From Ancylostoma caninum (lineage: Eukaryota; Nematoda; Chromadorea; Rhabditida; Ancylostomatidae), in NCBI GenBank assembly GCA_037903475.1, contig JBAJFG010000362.1, forward strand, positions 496,001 to 560,000: a stretch of DNA of 64,000 nucleotides, given 5' to 3'. Both the position numbers and the translations under genes were made by a program. The notes beneath the pieces are model-generated. The model was not told where the DNA came from, made no database searches, and worked only from the letters and a program-made list of their open reading frames with translations. Positions within the stretch are counted from its first letter, which is position 1, and each line of letters starts with the position of its first letter. This document shows, in pieces, positions 23,735-36,407 of this stretch.

Positions 23735-24100
23735 CCGTCAAGGTTGGTGAAGGTGTCCTGCCTTGAGGTCCCCTCCAGACCGTCCGCAAAAGGAGCCTGG
23801 TGAATTCGTTGGCCTTGAGTCAGGTGGGTCAGCCTAGCCTTGGTTGCTCTAGACTCAACAAGATGCGCCCGTGTTTTGGGAGCGGAATCTCAGTAGAGAC
23901 TCGTTCGCCTTCCATTGAGGAACAACGGGCTTTCCGTCATGCATTGGGGTCACATGAATACTTGTTAGGCTTGTAGGCGGCGGTCATTTTCTTTGCCATC
24001 CACTTGCCTTGCTTCGGAGCACCCTTGAGTGCATCGAAATAAATAAAGATATAAATATGTAAGCAAATAAACATATGCACATATATGTGTACATATTAAA
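23735..24100 (+). mobile_element. Possible LINE 3' end with AATAAA-rich tail
   Basis: A GC-balanced block ends in AATAAATAAAGATATAAATATG and short A/T repeats. That is the usual form of the 3' end of a non-LTR element. No reverse transcriptase is seen upstream, so the call rests on the tail alone. Confidence 0.25.
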
Positions 24101-25254
24101 CTTTATTGTACTATCTCGTTCTTCATGCTGGACAGCCGTTTGCCTATGTACATGTCTTACACTTCCAGCCTGAATCGCTAACTAAACAAGCCAATTGTGG
24201 TTTGTTGACAGATTATTCCATAGATAACTTAAATTTGGGAGAAGCAGGACCTGAAGCTTGGTTATCCATAACCTGGGCCCATAGCAAACCGCCCTAAAAT
24301 TAAGGTGAACTCAACTGGAAGGCCAGTTCGGAGTGTAGTTAGGTGAGCTGAATGTTGGCTGATTTGTCAAGATATGAAGCTGAACTACGAGTTGATAGTA
24401 ATGTAAACGAATGTGGAAGGTAGGCTCAGAGACAACGGAGAGGAACCGAACACAGCGGCGATGTGAAGTCAACGAAATCAGCATAGCATTCTACACAGAT
24501 TTGTATCCCACTGCTTAGCGGGAGGATTTCTGGCACGATTTGGTTTTTCCATTACATGGCGCTGTCGCACCGTTTTCGCAGCAGCCCCCAGGAGTGGAAA
24601 AAAATGTCGCAGAACTAGGAAATCCAGGATCTCCTTGAGCAAATATTGATGCTCGCATCAAGTGGCTTCATTTTGGAAAACTCATCCTACCGCTCAAGGC
24701 GGCAGTGAGTGGTCGGACGAAGAATTACCACGGGCTCTGGTTTCGCTTTGTTATCCGCTCACAAATTCTAGTCTTGGTCGAAAAGGTCAACGGTGAAGTC
24801 ACCAGGCAAAACATGTCACTCCGGTTCAGTAAGCTGGTGCAGTCTCTGAACCCAAAGACGGGTTTACGAGCTGTTTTGAGACAGTTTACGTTCACCGCTA
24901 GAATCAGCTTTCGGGCAGATCCAGTATCTGATGGCACGTCAAGACATGAGAACTAGGCGGAACTTCGCAATAGACAGCCTAGTCGACTGTCGTGCCCGAA
25001 GTCTGCTCTACCCCTCGTTCAGTTTGTACCCGTCATGTGAGCATGTCAACATGAATGAAATACCTATGTATAGAACATAGCAACCCTTACGACACCTTTT
25101 CCAAAAATCAGGGCAGCGCGCATGACACCAAATCCAAAACGATGAGAAGGCAAAGCAAGGTGGCGGAGAAAGGAGCTCAGAAACATGAGACACCATCCGA
25201 ATCCGGTGGAGGACCTAGGACACTACTTACCGGATAGCATAGATTGCGTGTCGG

Positions 25255-25640
25255 CTTACCGATCAATTTTATCGATTTTCCTCAGTTCAGTTCTAATCCG
25301 AATGGGAATGGGCTTACTAGGGCAATCCAGAGCACTGATCACAAATCTGACAACCATTCTGCAGGATGTGGTTACTGATTTATTGATTTTATCGAGTTCC
25401 GAGAGCTTTGATGAGGACGTGGCGGAAGCATGCCCACAGGTGTCTACAAGAATCTGGCGGTCACTTTGCATGACGTGGTCATTGATTTATTGACTTAATC
25501 GAATTTTTGCGAGTTTTGCCGCGTGCTTGGCAGGACTGAAGCCGCTGTGGTTTCTCACCTCGCTGACCATGAATCTGACCACTATTTTGTACGTTTTAGT
25601 GATTCTATCGGTTTTTCTTGTTCTGTTCTGACGTGGTGGA
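25255..25640 (+). repeat. Second block of the ~120-bp satellite
   Basis: The GATTTATTGATTTTATCGA box recurs near 25256, 25376, 25481 and 25596. It is followed by GAGGACGTGG / ACAGGTGTCT-like and CATGAATCTGACCA-like boxes equivalent to those at 22463-22990. Copies are more diverged than in the first block. Confidence 0.55.
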
Positions 25641-28600
25641 AAGGTGTATATGGGAGCTACCTGGCATGGCGAACAGAATAAAGGTGTGAGCATAGCAAAT
25701 CCTCAGAAATACATCGACGAAATCAGTGGATCAATGCCTGCTCGCAAAACGTTCTTTAGTCACGCTAACTACATGATCCTTGAGGCCAGTCCGTGCATGG
25801 AAAGATATCTTGACGTGAACCACATCACAATAGTTCTCATATCTAATATTTTGAGTTTCAAGCCTACGTCCCAACCATTTTAACGTGCCAATTTCATCAT
25901 CAAATAACTATTAGAAACACGATCATGAGATTTCCCAAAGACATCACCCTATTTAAAAGCGTTGCATGATTACCAATAAATGTTGTGCCAAACTGTTGAC
26001 ATGACATTTTCTCAGTTTGGAAGTTCGCTGGAGGCTAGCTGCATTTTAGTAAAGGAATGTGAGATATGTACTTCCGGTCTTCATCTGCACTGCAGAGGCA
26101 AAGATGTGCATGCACTTGGATATGATCAAAACAGCTTTATTGGAAAACCACACCTATAACCCTCTCCTATTGCGAATATACTTGTGGAGCTAAACGCGAA
26201 AAAATAATTGAAGCACTCGATTGAAAAGGAAGTGAAAAGCAATGCAATGTGTCATTTCTTGAGCACAAATCAGTGGGGAATTTAGTCAACCTGTTTCTTG
26301 TGATTTTTAACCGTTACTAAGTAAAAAACAAGAGGAATTTCACCCAACCACCCTAATGACTCAACTAAAACCCGTGTGATGTCGCAGTTCATCAGATAGG
26401 ATTTTTTATTAATAAATAATGTATGCTTATGTACTATATTGTGTGCACTTCCTAGGAAGTCCCTCCCTTTTGAGTAAAAAAAAAGATGAAGCATTCAATA
26501 CAAATGTTTTTATTCCCAGTACGTACATATACCTTGCTCTCGCATGAAGATGCTGATCCAACCTTGAGCTGTTTAGAACAGTTTCAGTCCCACATTTTGT
26601 TCTCAACTTCTTTACATTTAGCCATTACAACATTCACCGCTAAATAAGTTACTTAACGAACAAATAAATGGGAAAGCAAACAAGCAAGTACATAGTGGTA
26701 ACAAAATTATTGTATTTCCTGGAGATGATGAGTTTTTCCTCTTTTTTTCAAGTTTCATTCAGTGTGGGAAATGTCACTTTCATTCCGGTTGTTGCGAGAG
26801 AAGCATCAGTCTTCGTAAAAAGGACGCTACACTGCGATTTTATTACTGGCCATCAATCACAGTTGCTTATTGTCATCGCAGTTCTGTTTTTTCTTGTGTC
26901 GTTTTCATCGTTTTACACTGTAAAATTTACCGCCTTCGCTAATTTGTTTTGTGTTCCAGAAATGATGTAATATTCCTGCACATGAACATAAATATGGAGG
27001 TTCCACCACACTATGGAACATTACACAACTAAAGGGAGTCATCATGAGACAATATAGTATCTGCTATCTGTACCTACAAAACCTCAGGGAATTTCTCCGC
27101 TTGAACTCCATGTTCTTCGCTCCTTGAACCCGGGCATGATCCACTACGTAATTGGTGGACTTACATACAGTGCTCTGGCAGAGAGTTTACTAGGTATCTA
27201 TGAATAGGCGTGGAACGCCCTTCCAACACAACGCCTATATCAAATGCTTGGAAGTGACGTTGCCTTTTTTACACGTTCGAATTACAGATCCACTGTAATC
27301 ATCAACCGGACTACCATGTACGGCACTATGTGACATTCACACATCAGCAGTGAGTGCTGACATCGGTGCCGTCATCTCTTCTATCAAAAAACTGTGGAGT
27401 CGAAAATTGTTTTTGCGTCTAATGCTTGAGAGATTGGGTTTGAGCTTGGCAAGATGCCAGTATCCGAAGCTAGAGTGGGTGAAATGTTCTAGCCCAGCTC
27501 AGAAAGAGAAAAAAAAACACTTCAGGACCATGATAAAGACGTCGGACCATGATAAAGACGTCGCCAAAACATCAGGCCGTTTCATAAATACATATTAGGT
27601 TGAGAAATTTTAAATGTTTTCTCCATCCGTTTTACTTTCCTCCACACAGCCCATTTTTGGTATAGCTCGTGTCTTCACATGAAAAAGCATTTCATAACGC
27701 TTCAGAAGGTACCCGGATCGTTCAGTACTCTCCGATTCCTTACTTCTGAGAAGAATTGATGCTACACCTACTCATTGCTGACTCATTAGTGCGCGAGCTC
27801 CCACTGATCAAATCCTTCTGGCCTAAAGGGACTCAATGTAAAGATTTGCAACGTCATCGGAGCCTTTATAATGTCAAATAACAGAATGGTCTCCCTTGAA
27901 CATGCAGACAAAAAATATAGTACGTAGTTCAGCAACGGTGAGCAGCCTATTCTGACTCCAAAACCAGATAGTCACGAATAGAAAATGATATTGTGTTTGA
28001 AGTAAAATATGAAAGGATCGTCCTACTCAGTGATGATGGGTCCTGGCCAGAAGCTCACTGCAATTCCCTTCCACAGTATTTATACCCCTCGAAGTAGGCA
28101 CCCCATCGTCAGATTGTCGAAACTTACCCACGACATGGCTCCAACCATACGTCGCGGAAGTGACTCAGTAGAAAGCAAAGCAGTAGGGAATGGAATCCTT
28201 CTCTCAGTCGTCGTATAGGCCAATATTTTCATATCCAGAACACCACATTTTCGTGTCAATACAGCGTTACTTGGCTGAGAAAAAGTTTGGAGACAGTGGT
28301 GTGTGGAAAGAAGAGCACGATCAAGGCGCGACCACGCCGAAGAGGCCACAATTTGACCAACGTATGGATTGAGAAGGCGGACGAGATTCCACGGCAGTCG
28401 AGGTTGAGCTTCGCCAGTGGACGGCGGAAACCTCCTGCATCGTGGCCTGTGTGGGTTTTTTTCTTTCTTTTTTTGTTGTTGCTGGTTGCCTCGAATTTGA
28501 GGCGTTCTTATTTTCCGTTAATAAATTTTTTTTCGATCTCATGTCCCTCGTCATTTCGTTGCGGTGAAGCCGAAGTGGCTATCTATCGTAGATGAAGTCA

Positions 28601-30377
28601 AAATTAGGGTCACTTGCTACTGCGTCTAACAGGGTAGCGAATTCCTCAAAGAGAACGCTGGTTTCTTTCTCCATTTCACAGATTCCAGTTCTGTAATGTG
28701 CTCCGTTCAGTGCTTTTGTACGTTCGATGGCAAGGCCGGAATCGAAATTGACATCTGAATTTAGCCACGTTGAAAGCATAGAAAAGCCTGCTCTTATACA
28801 AAGCAATATATCTGAAATGCAACTTGAAGGAGCTGTTTTCGGCTGGGCCCTTGCCATTATTGGAGGAAGTGCTGTACTATCCCAGTGCAACCAGCGCAAC
28901 TTGAACCATGGTGAAATTTTGACTTACTTTTGTTTGATTTTGACGATGCAACGTCGGAGTATTGCTGTTGTTGTCCATAACCACAGGATGGTGTTGACAT
29001 TTTTTTACTACAGATTTCCTGTGAATTCAACCTATTTTCCAGCAGACTTGCCCACATTTTCTCGAGCATTTTGAACGGAGTTTCGCAGGAATTCAGAAGG
29101 AGACCGCCGGTGCAAAAATCACCAGAGTTAAAGGCACAATTCTTTATTCGCAGGCGGTCTCCACATGGATAAGTCGAATGCGGAAGTCCCAGACGTGAAA
29201 GGGAACATAAGCAAGGTGGCGAGGCGATCAATAGCTTGACATCACCACTTCATTTTACCGTTTAACATCTACTTACATGCGGATAAGCGCATCTGTATGA
29301 TAAAAAGGCAGTAATAATGACTGGAATGCAAAGAGATCCATTAGAAGGCAGGTCATAATTAAAATCAAAATATGCATGTAGTATAAACATAGTCTAGGTT
29401 TAGCATGTTTTCGAGAAGATAGTTTCGAGAAAACAGGCGATGAGCTCCGATTGGAAGCGATGCAGGCCATGTAACATGGTGATTGATTGTATCGTCTCTA
29501 TCATCGTTATCTCTTGCATTTGTTCGTTTCGATTTATTTTGAGCTGGAGAAATCTGAGAGTGCTCTAAAGTGAAGTCTGTGTCAACATGAATTATCATAA
29601 AACAGAAGGTTCACGATAACTCCCAAAACGTCTAGTTTCCACACTATGAAATTCTTATGACTAGTATGGAAGTTCGGCGTCTACCAGACAGCCAGAATGG
29701 TAACATATACTATGAGAGATGATGCCGCGATTGCCTACAACTCTCACAATCATGCGTTCATTTCTGCATGAAAAGCTTGTTGGGAGCAAGGGTTCGTCAT
29801 TGAGAAAGTGTGAAACAGCTATTCGGATCTTCCCATTCTATACCGCTGAATCTTCACCTGATGAAAATTCTGAAGAATACGGTTCATCAGACAAAACCAA
29901 CACTCTTGCTGAGAGATGCTACTGTGCCTGCAATTCCATACCCATGCATGTCATAGCCGATGTTGATGTCTGTTGCTCAGAGCGAAGGCCATTCAGACAA
30001 TGTGTTGTTGCCAAAGACGGTCATTTCAACATCATCCCTTCAAAACTAACCTACATATATGAGACCAAAAAGGTTCATTCTTGTGAGCATTTGAGCAGTA
30101 GAAACATCATTTTGGGGCATTGTGTATTCAGTCGCTATTCACTCTGCATTTATAGGAATGGGCAGCTGGCCTAATAATGTGCTATTCCGGAAAATGAGTT
30201 CCTCCTCACGACTATTGAGAACTTCTTCCTACAAGGGGCATTTGTGAGTATAAATCTCATTCACTTCTTGCTTACATTCCCTTGGAAAAACTGCATCATA
30301 TCAACGTAGAAACGTTTAAAAACAAAGCATTCTTCCCATAAGGATTTATTTCAGAACGACATGTTGTTATGGCAGAA
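25641..30377. other. Intergenic DNA with weak coding relics
   Basis: No complete gene was recognised. A minus-strand frame at 28579-28899 (with WLNSDVNFDSGLAIER and FATLLDAVASDPNFDF) looks like real but broken protein sequence; its style recalls the N-terminal part of BEL/Pao gag proteins, which is a low-confidence guess. A plus-strand frame at 26668-26970 and one at 29719-30174 are long but unsupported. GGAGACCGCC and GGCGGTCTCC form an inverted repeat around 29098-29161. The 19-nt word GGACCATGATAAAGACGTC is duplicated at about 27526-27564. Confidence 0.3.
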
Positions 30378-31956
30378 TTATCTACACGTACGACTGCGTT
30401 TCACGCATCCTTTTGGTCCGCGTTTGTATCCAGGTTTGCATTGACAGACGTCGACAATACATTGAAGAGTACAGAAAGGGGGATTTGGCTTATTACACTT
30501 CGGCTCACAAGCTGTTCCGCAATCAGTCCAATACTCGTTGCGTGGACATCTTCGTACTGAATGGGGTGAAGTTTAGAACTCTTGTTTGAGCGTGTTGTAA
30601 CACGGCAAAAAACGAATGGTGTGTGGTTTCTACTAATAATGTATTCGGAATATTTTCCACAGCACTGTCAACATGTCTCCTGTTTGCGAGCATTTTGAGA
30701 AGTCCCAATGGGAAGGGAGAACGAATTAATACTGTATGGCGGGAAGAGATGCTTCGTTGCACTGTTCAATCATCTTTTTTCCAATGAAAAGATCAATGTG
30801 ACACACCGAAAATTGGAAACAGTGCCAAAATGTGCGACTTGTAGATTATTAGATTATCTCGAATGTTGTCGTCTCACAAAAGCTTACACCATGTCTTTTT
30901 TCAACGTAATTATCAAACCAGTGCTCTCATTGATGCAGCCACATCAAGTTTACAGTGGACGTCAATAACGTTGGTGGCCTCGAGAAGGACGTCGCGCAAT
31001 CGCTCCGCGTGCCGTAACAGATGTTTCTGCTGCTGTTATGCTAATTCTACCAGCTTTTCTACCCGATTTCAAGAATTTTCCACTAAATTGGGAAGAAAAG
31101 GGCCTAGAAATAGCATTCCGGCGGGCGACGACACCGATCCTGACGCTCGCGGAACGGTCGCGCCGCGTCCTTCTCGAGGCTGCAGATGGGCCACCGCCAT
31201 TGCCGTTCTCTATATGAATGTCACCTTCTTTAGAGCCCGAAAGGGTGAAGTCGGACGAATCTGTATCTTCCTTGCAGACAAAATCCTAAGTCCTCTTTTC
31301 TTGGCAAGGAGCATAGGTGAAAAGCCGTACTCAAATCCACTGAGTGGATAATAGGGCACATTCAGCACAGCGAGCTAGAGTAGTAGAGTATATGCTTTGT
31401 ACAGATCGGAAGAGCAGCTTTGAGTGTGGTAGAGATTTGCGTGATCGGGAAACATTCTTCTTTGCGGTTCATCTTTTGAAGAAGAAGTTCGTTCAACTTT
31501 GTGTACCTACATGAATAAGAAAAACCTAATTTCCCACAATGCCGAGGTTCATGGAAAGTTGGGCATGGTGATAAACTTGGTGCTTATTATCAGCAGATAG
31601 AAGAAAATAACCAAGGATGAAATCACTTATTACCTGCAAAGGAGGTGATGGATAGAAATGCGAGGAGGAGGAGGTGGCGGATCTGAATTTTCAGTTGGTT
31701 TTCACATTCTTTAACAAATGATGGAGCATCTTGGTTGTCTTCCCTTAACTGACAATAAGCTAGTACGTTAAGAAGCTTTGCAATTTGCTGAATTTGCTCT
31801 CATTTCAAGTCAGAGTAGGAAGCCAAGGTATAAGCTGCAGCTCAGATCTGGGTATACATCCTGAGTTGCTCGTAGAGCCAACCGATTGCCGACAAACGCA
31901 GACAGACATTCGAACATTCGAATATTTGTGAGGTGTTAACGATCATAGCTTACCAT
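30378..31956 (-). CDS. TIL-domain (Ascaris-type) serine protease inhibitor 1
   Basis: Small secreted inhibitor of serine proteases, 76 aa, three exons. Exon 1 contributes only ATG (31954-31956, followed by GTAAGC). Exon 2 (31634-31682, 49 nt) encodes the signal peptide MIRHLLLLAFLSITSFA. Exon 3 (30378-30556) encodes the whole domain. It has ten cysteines in the TIL order (CPRNEYWTDCGTACEPKC ... FCTLQC ... VCQCKPGYKR ... GCVKR ... TC). In this family the reactive bond lies between Cys5 and Cys6, two residues after Cys5, which makes P1 a leucine here (C-T-L-Q-C) and suggests an elastase- or chymotrypsin-like target. Its paralogue at 36408-38144 has the same exon plan. A CACAG sequence about 30 nt upstream of ATG could be a trans-splice acceptor. 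Confidence 0.88.
30600..31600. other. Large intron of TIL inhibitor 1
   Basis: Intron 2 (30557-31633) contains a fairly GC-rich patch at 31080-31200. In one frame it reads EIAFRRATTPILTLAERSRR, which has the look of decayed protein-coding (probably transposon) sequence. The long plus-strand open frame over it has no start context or homology that I recognise. Confidence 0.3.
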
Positions 31957-33004
31957 TACGGAAGCGCTGGGTGTTGCGACCTGTGTTTCTACAGTAGTCT
32001 CGCGCTGATCCTTTTATGCAGCCCTTCGTGATGTGTTCACCGAACACTGCGAAATTTGCGATTAGTGGGTCGTTAGAAGTACCAGCTAAAAAGAGCTCGT
32101 TTGCTCAACAGTCAACAGTCTCCTTAACATATTAGCTTTTGGAGGTTAGGCTAAACATTACTCATCCAGACCCGTTTTCCAAAATTATGCGGGAAAGTGA
32201 GGTCCGTTGCCACAATCTTTTCTGAGAGAAATTTTTCATCGGAGTTGCTGTGTTGTTTTGTTGCTGATGAGGCATCTTCCTTTCGGCACAAGGCTCAGCA
32301 GAACCTCCTTTTAATTTTGAGAACTAAAAAAACAACTTCAATAGCTGCATTTGATGAAATACGGCGAGCTGATTGTTTTTTGATGTGTTAGAGGAGTATT
32401 CTTTTTTCGGATCTCATCCAGTGCACTGAAAGAGTTCGTCCTCGTTTTTCTTTTTCTTTTCTTAGCAGCGACCTCCAAAGCCAAGCAATGAAAAACTATG
32501 CTAATGGATGAAAGTTTCCCTAACATGTTAATTAAATCAGTAATTATTGAGAAGGCCAATTCGCTTATTTTATTAGCAGGTTCGCACGAGAATGGCGTAC
32601 TTTGTGGTTCATGCCTTTCTCATCAAATATTCAAACACGAGTTTTCAAATTCGAGCACGTCTAATGAAATAAAACAAAGCTTTCCAAAGCATCTCTCTAT
32701 CGAAGGATGAGTAACACCTACAGATCCATTTATTTTTTCAAAACATTGTAAATGTGTGCACAATGAAGGACAGAAAACATCCGCACAACCATATAACGCG
32801 GACGTTCATCAAGGGCACCAGAAGATCAAGAGGGTTAGTTCGCCATATTAGACGATATGAAAAAACTGAAAAATACCAGAATAAAATTCATCAGTTTCCA
32901 CCGGTTCTGCATCAAAACACTTCAGAGAGAAGAGTACGTTCTGCGAACGGTGGAATATGCTCAGAAAGTCCAACTCGAGATGTTTGATCGAAATCAAGTG
33001 CTAC
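31957..33004. other. Intergenic region, nothing recognised
   Basis: Upstream of TIL inhibitor 1. Open frames here are short and have no splice-site support. AT-rich stretches and a CTTTTTCTTTTCTTAG-type pyrimidine tract near 32446-32466 are present without an exon behind them. Confidence 0.3.
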
Positions 33005-33668
33005 GCCTCACAGGCTGTTATTCCAGCACCTTTATTGAGTCAGACGTTTCGACAGTTCGTAGTCTTCAGAGGTCTGGAAGTGGCTCAAATTTACTTTAAC
33101 CTGTAATTTATCCGATCAAACACTGCCTCTCCCATTGCATTCAACTTGTGTTAGCGAGATCATCGCGAGGTCCACTGTAGAAGATGACATTTACCAGGTG
33201 CTCCACGAATCTAGCGGAGACGGGCTTTCATTTCAAGTTCTAAGAAAACAGTAGCCTGCAGCTGATGGACTAACGCGGATTACTAGACCACACTAGTTAG
33301 GCAGAAGTGATCTACAGAGGTTTTTTGTACGGGTGACCTTTCAAAAATTATTTGTTATACGTTATAAATAATTATCAATATCAATAAACATTGATCCCAA
33401 ATTTAAACCTTTCTAATCTCCATAAATCACTTCTGCCTAACCAGTATGGTCCAGTGATCAGCCTTAGCCCACCAACTGTGTTACAACTTAAAGCGGAAAC
33501 CCATCTCTGCTAGCGTTGTGGAGCACCTGGTAAGTGTCATCTCCTACGGAGGATCTCACAGTGACCTCACTAGAACGAGTTGAATGCACTGGGAGAGGAA
33601 GTGTTCAATCGGATAAATTGTAAATTCAAGCAAAGCTGAACCATTCCAAGTCTCTGCGAACGATTCAA
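33005..33668. mobile_element. Fold-back element with ~250-bp inverted arms
   Basis: The left arm (about 33005-33313) and right arm (about 33424-33665) are inverted, diverged copies. Shared words include TAATTTATCCGAT, CTCTCCCA(T/G)TGCATTCAAC, TTACCAGGTGCTCCAC and GTTAGGCAGAAGTGAT. The spacer is AT-rich. The outer part of the left arm, read on the minus strand (GTCGAAACGTCTGACTCAAT then AAAGGTGCTGG, CCTGTGAGGCG), matches the block at 470-520 and at 54150-54215. It could be a MITE or two inverted insertions of one repeat. Confidence 0.65.
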
Positions 33669-33669
33669 A

Positions 33670-34649
33670 CACTTTCACCGGGCAGGCTGACAGCAGTTGT
33701 GAGGTACCGAGCAGGCCCCGGCCTTTACTTTTTCGGCACCGGGCTAGTGGTTTAAATGATACCGCTCAAGCCGACAACATAATCCTAGCACCGGGCAAGC
33801 CGACGAGCTAATTTACAAGTGATAATCATTAACAATAACAGGAAATTTTCAATTCATAACATTATTTTCGTTCTTCACCTTCCACCTTACGGTGTGCAAC
33901 GCCTGCTGTAACATATTCGGCAGCATTACAAAACGTAGGTTTTAAGTTCGTTTAACCATGGTGTTCTTTGCGTTATAATGGTAAAGTGTCGACTTTCTTT
34001 ATGTTAGTGCATGTTTGCTCTATAAGATGAAATGTGTTTTAAGGATAGTTCCATCCCGACTATAACTCAGACCTGCTGGCAGTAGTAGTTTTATTATAAA
34101 TCTAGAAAAAACCATGACTAACTAAGATCGGTGAAGATCAAGCTCAGAAGAGATTTTGTGTGTTCACAGTAAGTTCACAAAAGCTATAATAGTATCCGAA
34201 GCTTTTTCAGGAATCGCAGCAGTTATTTAAGAATGTTCTTCTGTAGATCGCTAGTAGCGACAGAAGCAGGCCAAAAGTACACTGAGAATTTGATGATGAA
34301 AGTTTCCCGAAGAAATTTCAAACAGAAAGGTGTTTTAGCGACTGCCTCCAGTAATTTTTTTCCGCATATTTGAGATTTTACGTCAATTTTTGTTGTAAGA
34401 TTTGTAAAGGAGTGCAGCAATAACAAACGGCAGTGCTTGAGAAACGATGTTTGTTGTTATTTTTGCTTAAAACAGAGTTTTAATGTGTGGATGAGAATTC
34501 CCGACGTGCACTGGACTGTTTCCCGGGCAGGCCGGCTATTCATTACCGGGCAAACCGGGGTATATCAAGCCCCATTCATAACACCGGGCAGGCCGACTAA
34601 GGTGCTGTGGCCTTCCCAGTATTTGAATGCGGCCGACCCGGTGAAAGTG
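33670..34649. mobile_element. Repeat with CACTTTCACCGGG termini and internal CACCGGGCAGGCCGAC motifs
   Basis: The ends are inverted: CACTTTCACCGGGC at 33670 and CCCGGTGAAAGTG ending at 34649. Variants of CACCGGGCAGGCCGAC occur several times just inside both ends (near 33676, 33744, 33788, 34525, 34547, 34580). No protein is encoded. I see no clear target-site duplication. The class is uncertain. Confidence 0.5.
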
Positions 34650-34782
34650 CCTGAGTTTGAAGGGAGGAGGATGTATCTCGAATATGAGAAGTAAGATGAA
34701 AAGTGATCTTGTTAAGCTTCGAAGATAGCGACTGTCAAACTGACCGCTCATGAAATCAGACATTTCATACGTGACGACCTAA
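34650..34782 (-). mobile_element. One end of a second mariner copy
   Basis: Read on the minus strand from 34782, the sequence TTAGGTCGTCACGTATGAAA and the next ~100 bp match the left end of the mariner relic at 2086, including the frame MSDFMSGQFDS. Homology stops where the CACTTTCACCGGG element begins, so the copy is broken there. Confidence 0.7.
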
Positions 34783-36407
34783 CAGCTAAATAATATAGGT
34801 AGCAGTGATGCATTTGCGGAACTCATGCCCCAGAAAACTGTGTAATTTCGCTTCTAAATGAATGGTTGTGGTTTATTCGGTCAGCTCAATTGGTGGCCAT
34901 GAAAGCACGACGCTTTTTCGGTGCCGGCTTCGATTTACATAGACAATACAAAAAAAAACGACACAAGTTGCGGGCAGTAGAGGCCGAGCTGACGATTACG
35001 ATGGGAACGAAGCAACTAAGTCACAAATGTCAACTTATTGAACAAATAGAACGGGCAGGTATTAAAACACTTAGTGATAGAAAAACACAATGAAATCACT
35101 AAGGCTCGAAGAAGACGTACGCGTGCGATAAGTCCGCTAGAATCCTAGGCGGTAGTCTTCGGTAGGCTATTAAAGGCCGTATCCACAAGTTCTTCTAAAC
35201 TAATTGTGCCATCTGGCATCTCTCTTCCACCTTCTATCAGTTATTCAAGGGAAACACACGCAGAATACAATGCCACTTAGGTACCTCACACATGGGGTAG
35301 CTTCGACAGATATAATTTACAGTGGACCTTTCTCCGCGCTCGGTCTCTTTCCACCTCAATGCTGTCTCTTATCAGCGGCAATGAAGGAGGAGGCAGTTCG
35401 AACTATGCTGTCAATCCCTACGCAAGAGTTTCGATGGCAAAAACTCAGGTTTGATCTAAATTCTTTTCTCAAACAGCCTTTTTGCATTCATTCGAATTTA
35501 AGCGGTAATGTGCAGTCAATGTCAGTGCAATCCTTTGAAAACGCAGCGCATTCAATGTTTCCTCATTAGGTGACCAAAATTGACCATTTAAGCGGCCATT
35601 CGAGTAGTTATGTTGTTCGCAGTTCCAGCTCAAAGCCATAGTTTTCTTTGTGTATCCACATGCACTTGTGTACGTCTGCAGGTGAAGTTTCTGAAGTTTC
35701 CTTGTCCATGTAGCTGACAAACACCCTCTTTAGATTTGTAAATGCCCCGCACTTCTCTGCAAAATTTCTCCTGTACGCCTCGGACTTTGGAACTGCTTCA
35801 CCCAATGCAACACTTCAATGTTACCGTTTTGTTGAATGCCAAGTATACATTTAGATCGCCTAATTCCCTCCCATGGGAAGCTAAACCTGAAAGATGACAC
35901 ATATTTTGATGATCCTGTCAAAATCTTCAGAATTTCAGATCAGCAGCCACAACCGTTGTTATATGCTACTAGCCGGTACTACATCTCGAAGCTGAAAAGG
36001 GCGTTGCTTAAGTGGATTCACCTGAGCAATTTTTTTATGAAGAGCTGAAATTCGTAGCATAATCACATTGCCTTGCCATCGACGACAGTATATTTGCAGT
36101 GCTACTACATACTTTTACTACGCGTAGCCTTCGTCCTTGTTTTCTTCTAAATTATCTTCTTGTATTTTATCAAATTTAGAGCAACAGTGAAACTTTCCGG
36201 TCGATTCAAAATGCGAAAATATCAAAGCTCATTCCCCTTTATGATAAAGCAATACAAAATATAAAATAACAATGCAACATCGACCCAATCGAATATTGAT
36301 AAGTATTGATACGATATAAAATAACAGTGCGACATCGACCAGTGCCTGCAGATCAGTGCACATCATTTTTTTTGTCAGCGAAGGTCAGCTTGCTGCCCGT
36401 TTCTCGA
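34783..36407. other. Intergenic DNA, possible old coding sequence
   Basis: Several overlapping minus-strand frames between 35469 and 35921 (for example SWNCEQHNYSNGRLNGQFWS) suggest a decayed coding sequence, but none is recognisable. At 36256-36342 a ~58-bp tandem duplication contains ATATAAAATAACA(A/G)TGC. Confidence 0.3.

Noticed and set aside
28579..28899. Retroelement gag gene
   Set aside because: The sequence style suggests gag, but no LTRs, zinc knuckle or polymerase could be found nearby, so it is only mentioned as a weak relic.
29719..30174. 151-codon plus-strand frame with a cysteine-rich stretch
   Set aside because: It does not fit the 16-cysteine family or any pattern I know, and has no signal peptide or supporting splice sites.
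30863..31351. 162-codon plus-strand open frame
   Set aside because: It is within an intron of TIL inhibitor 1, has no recognisable domain, and another frame of the same bases looks more protein-like.
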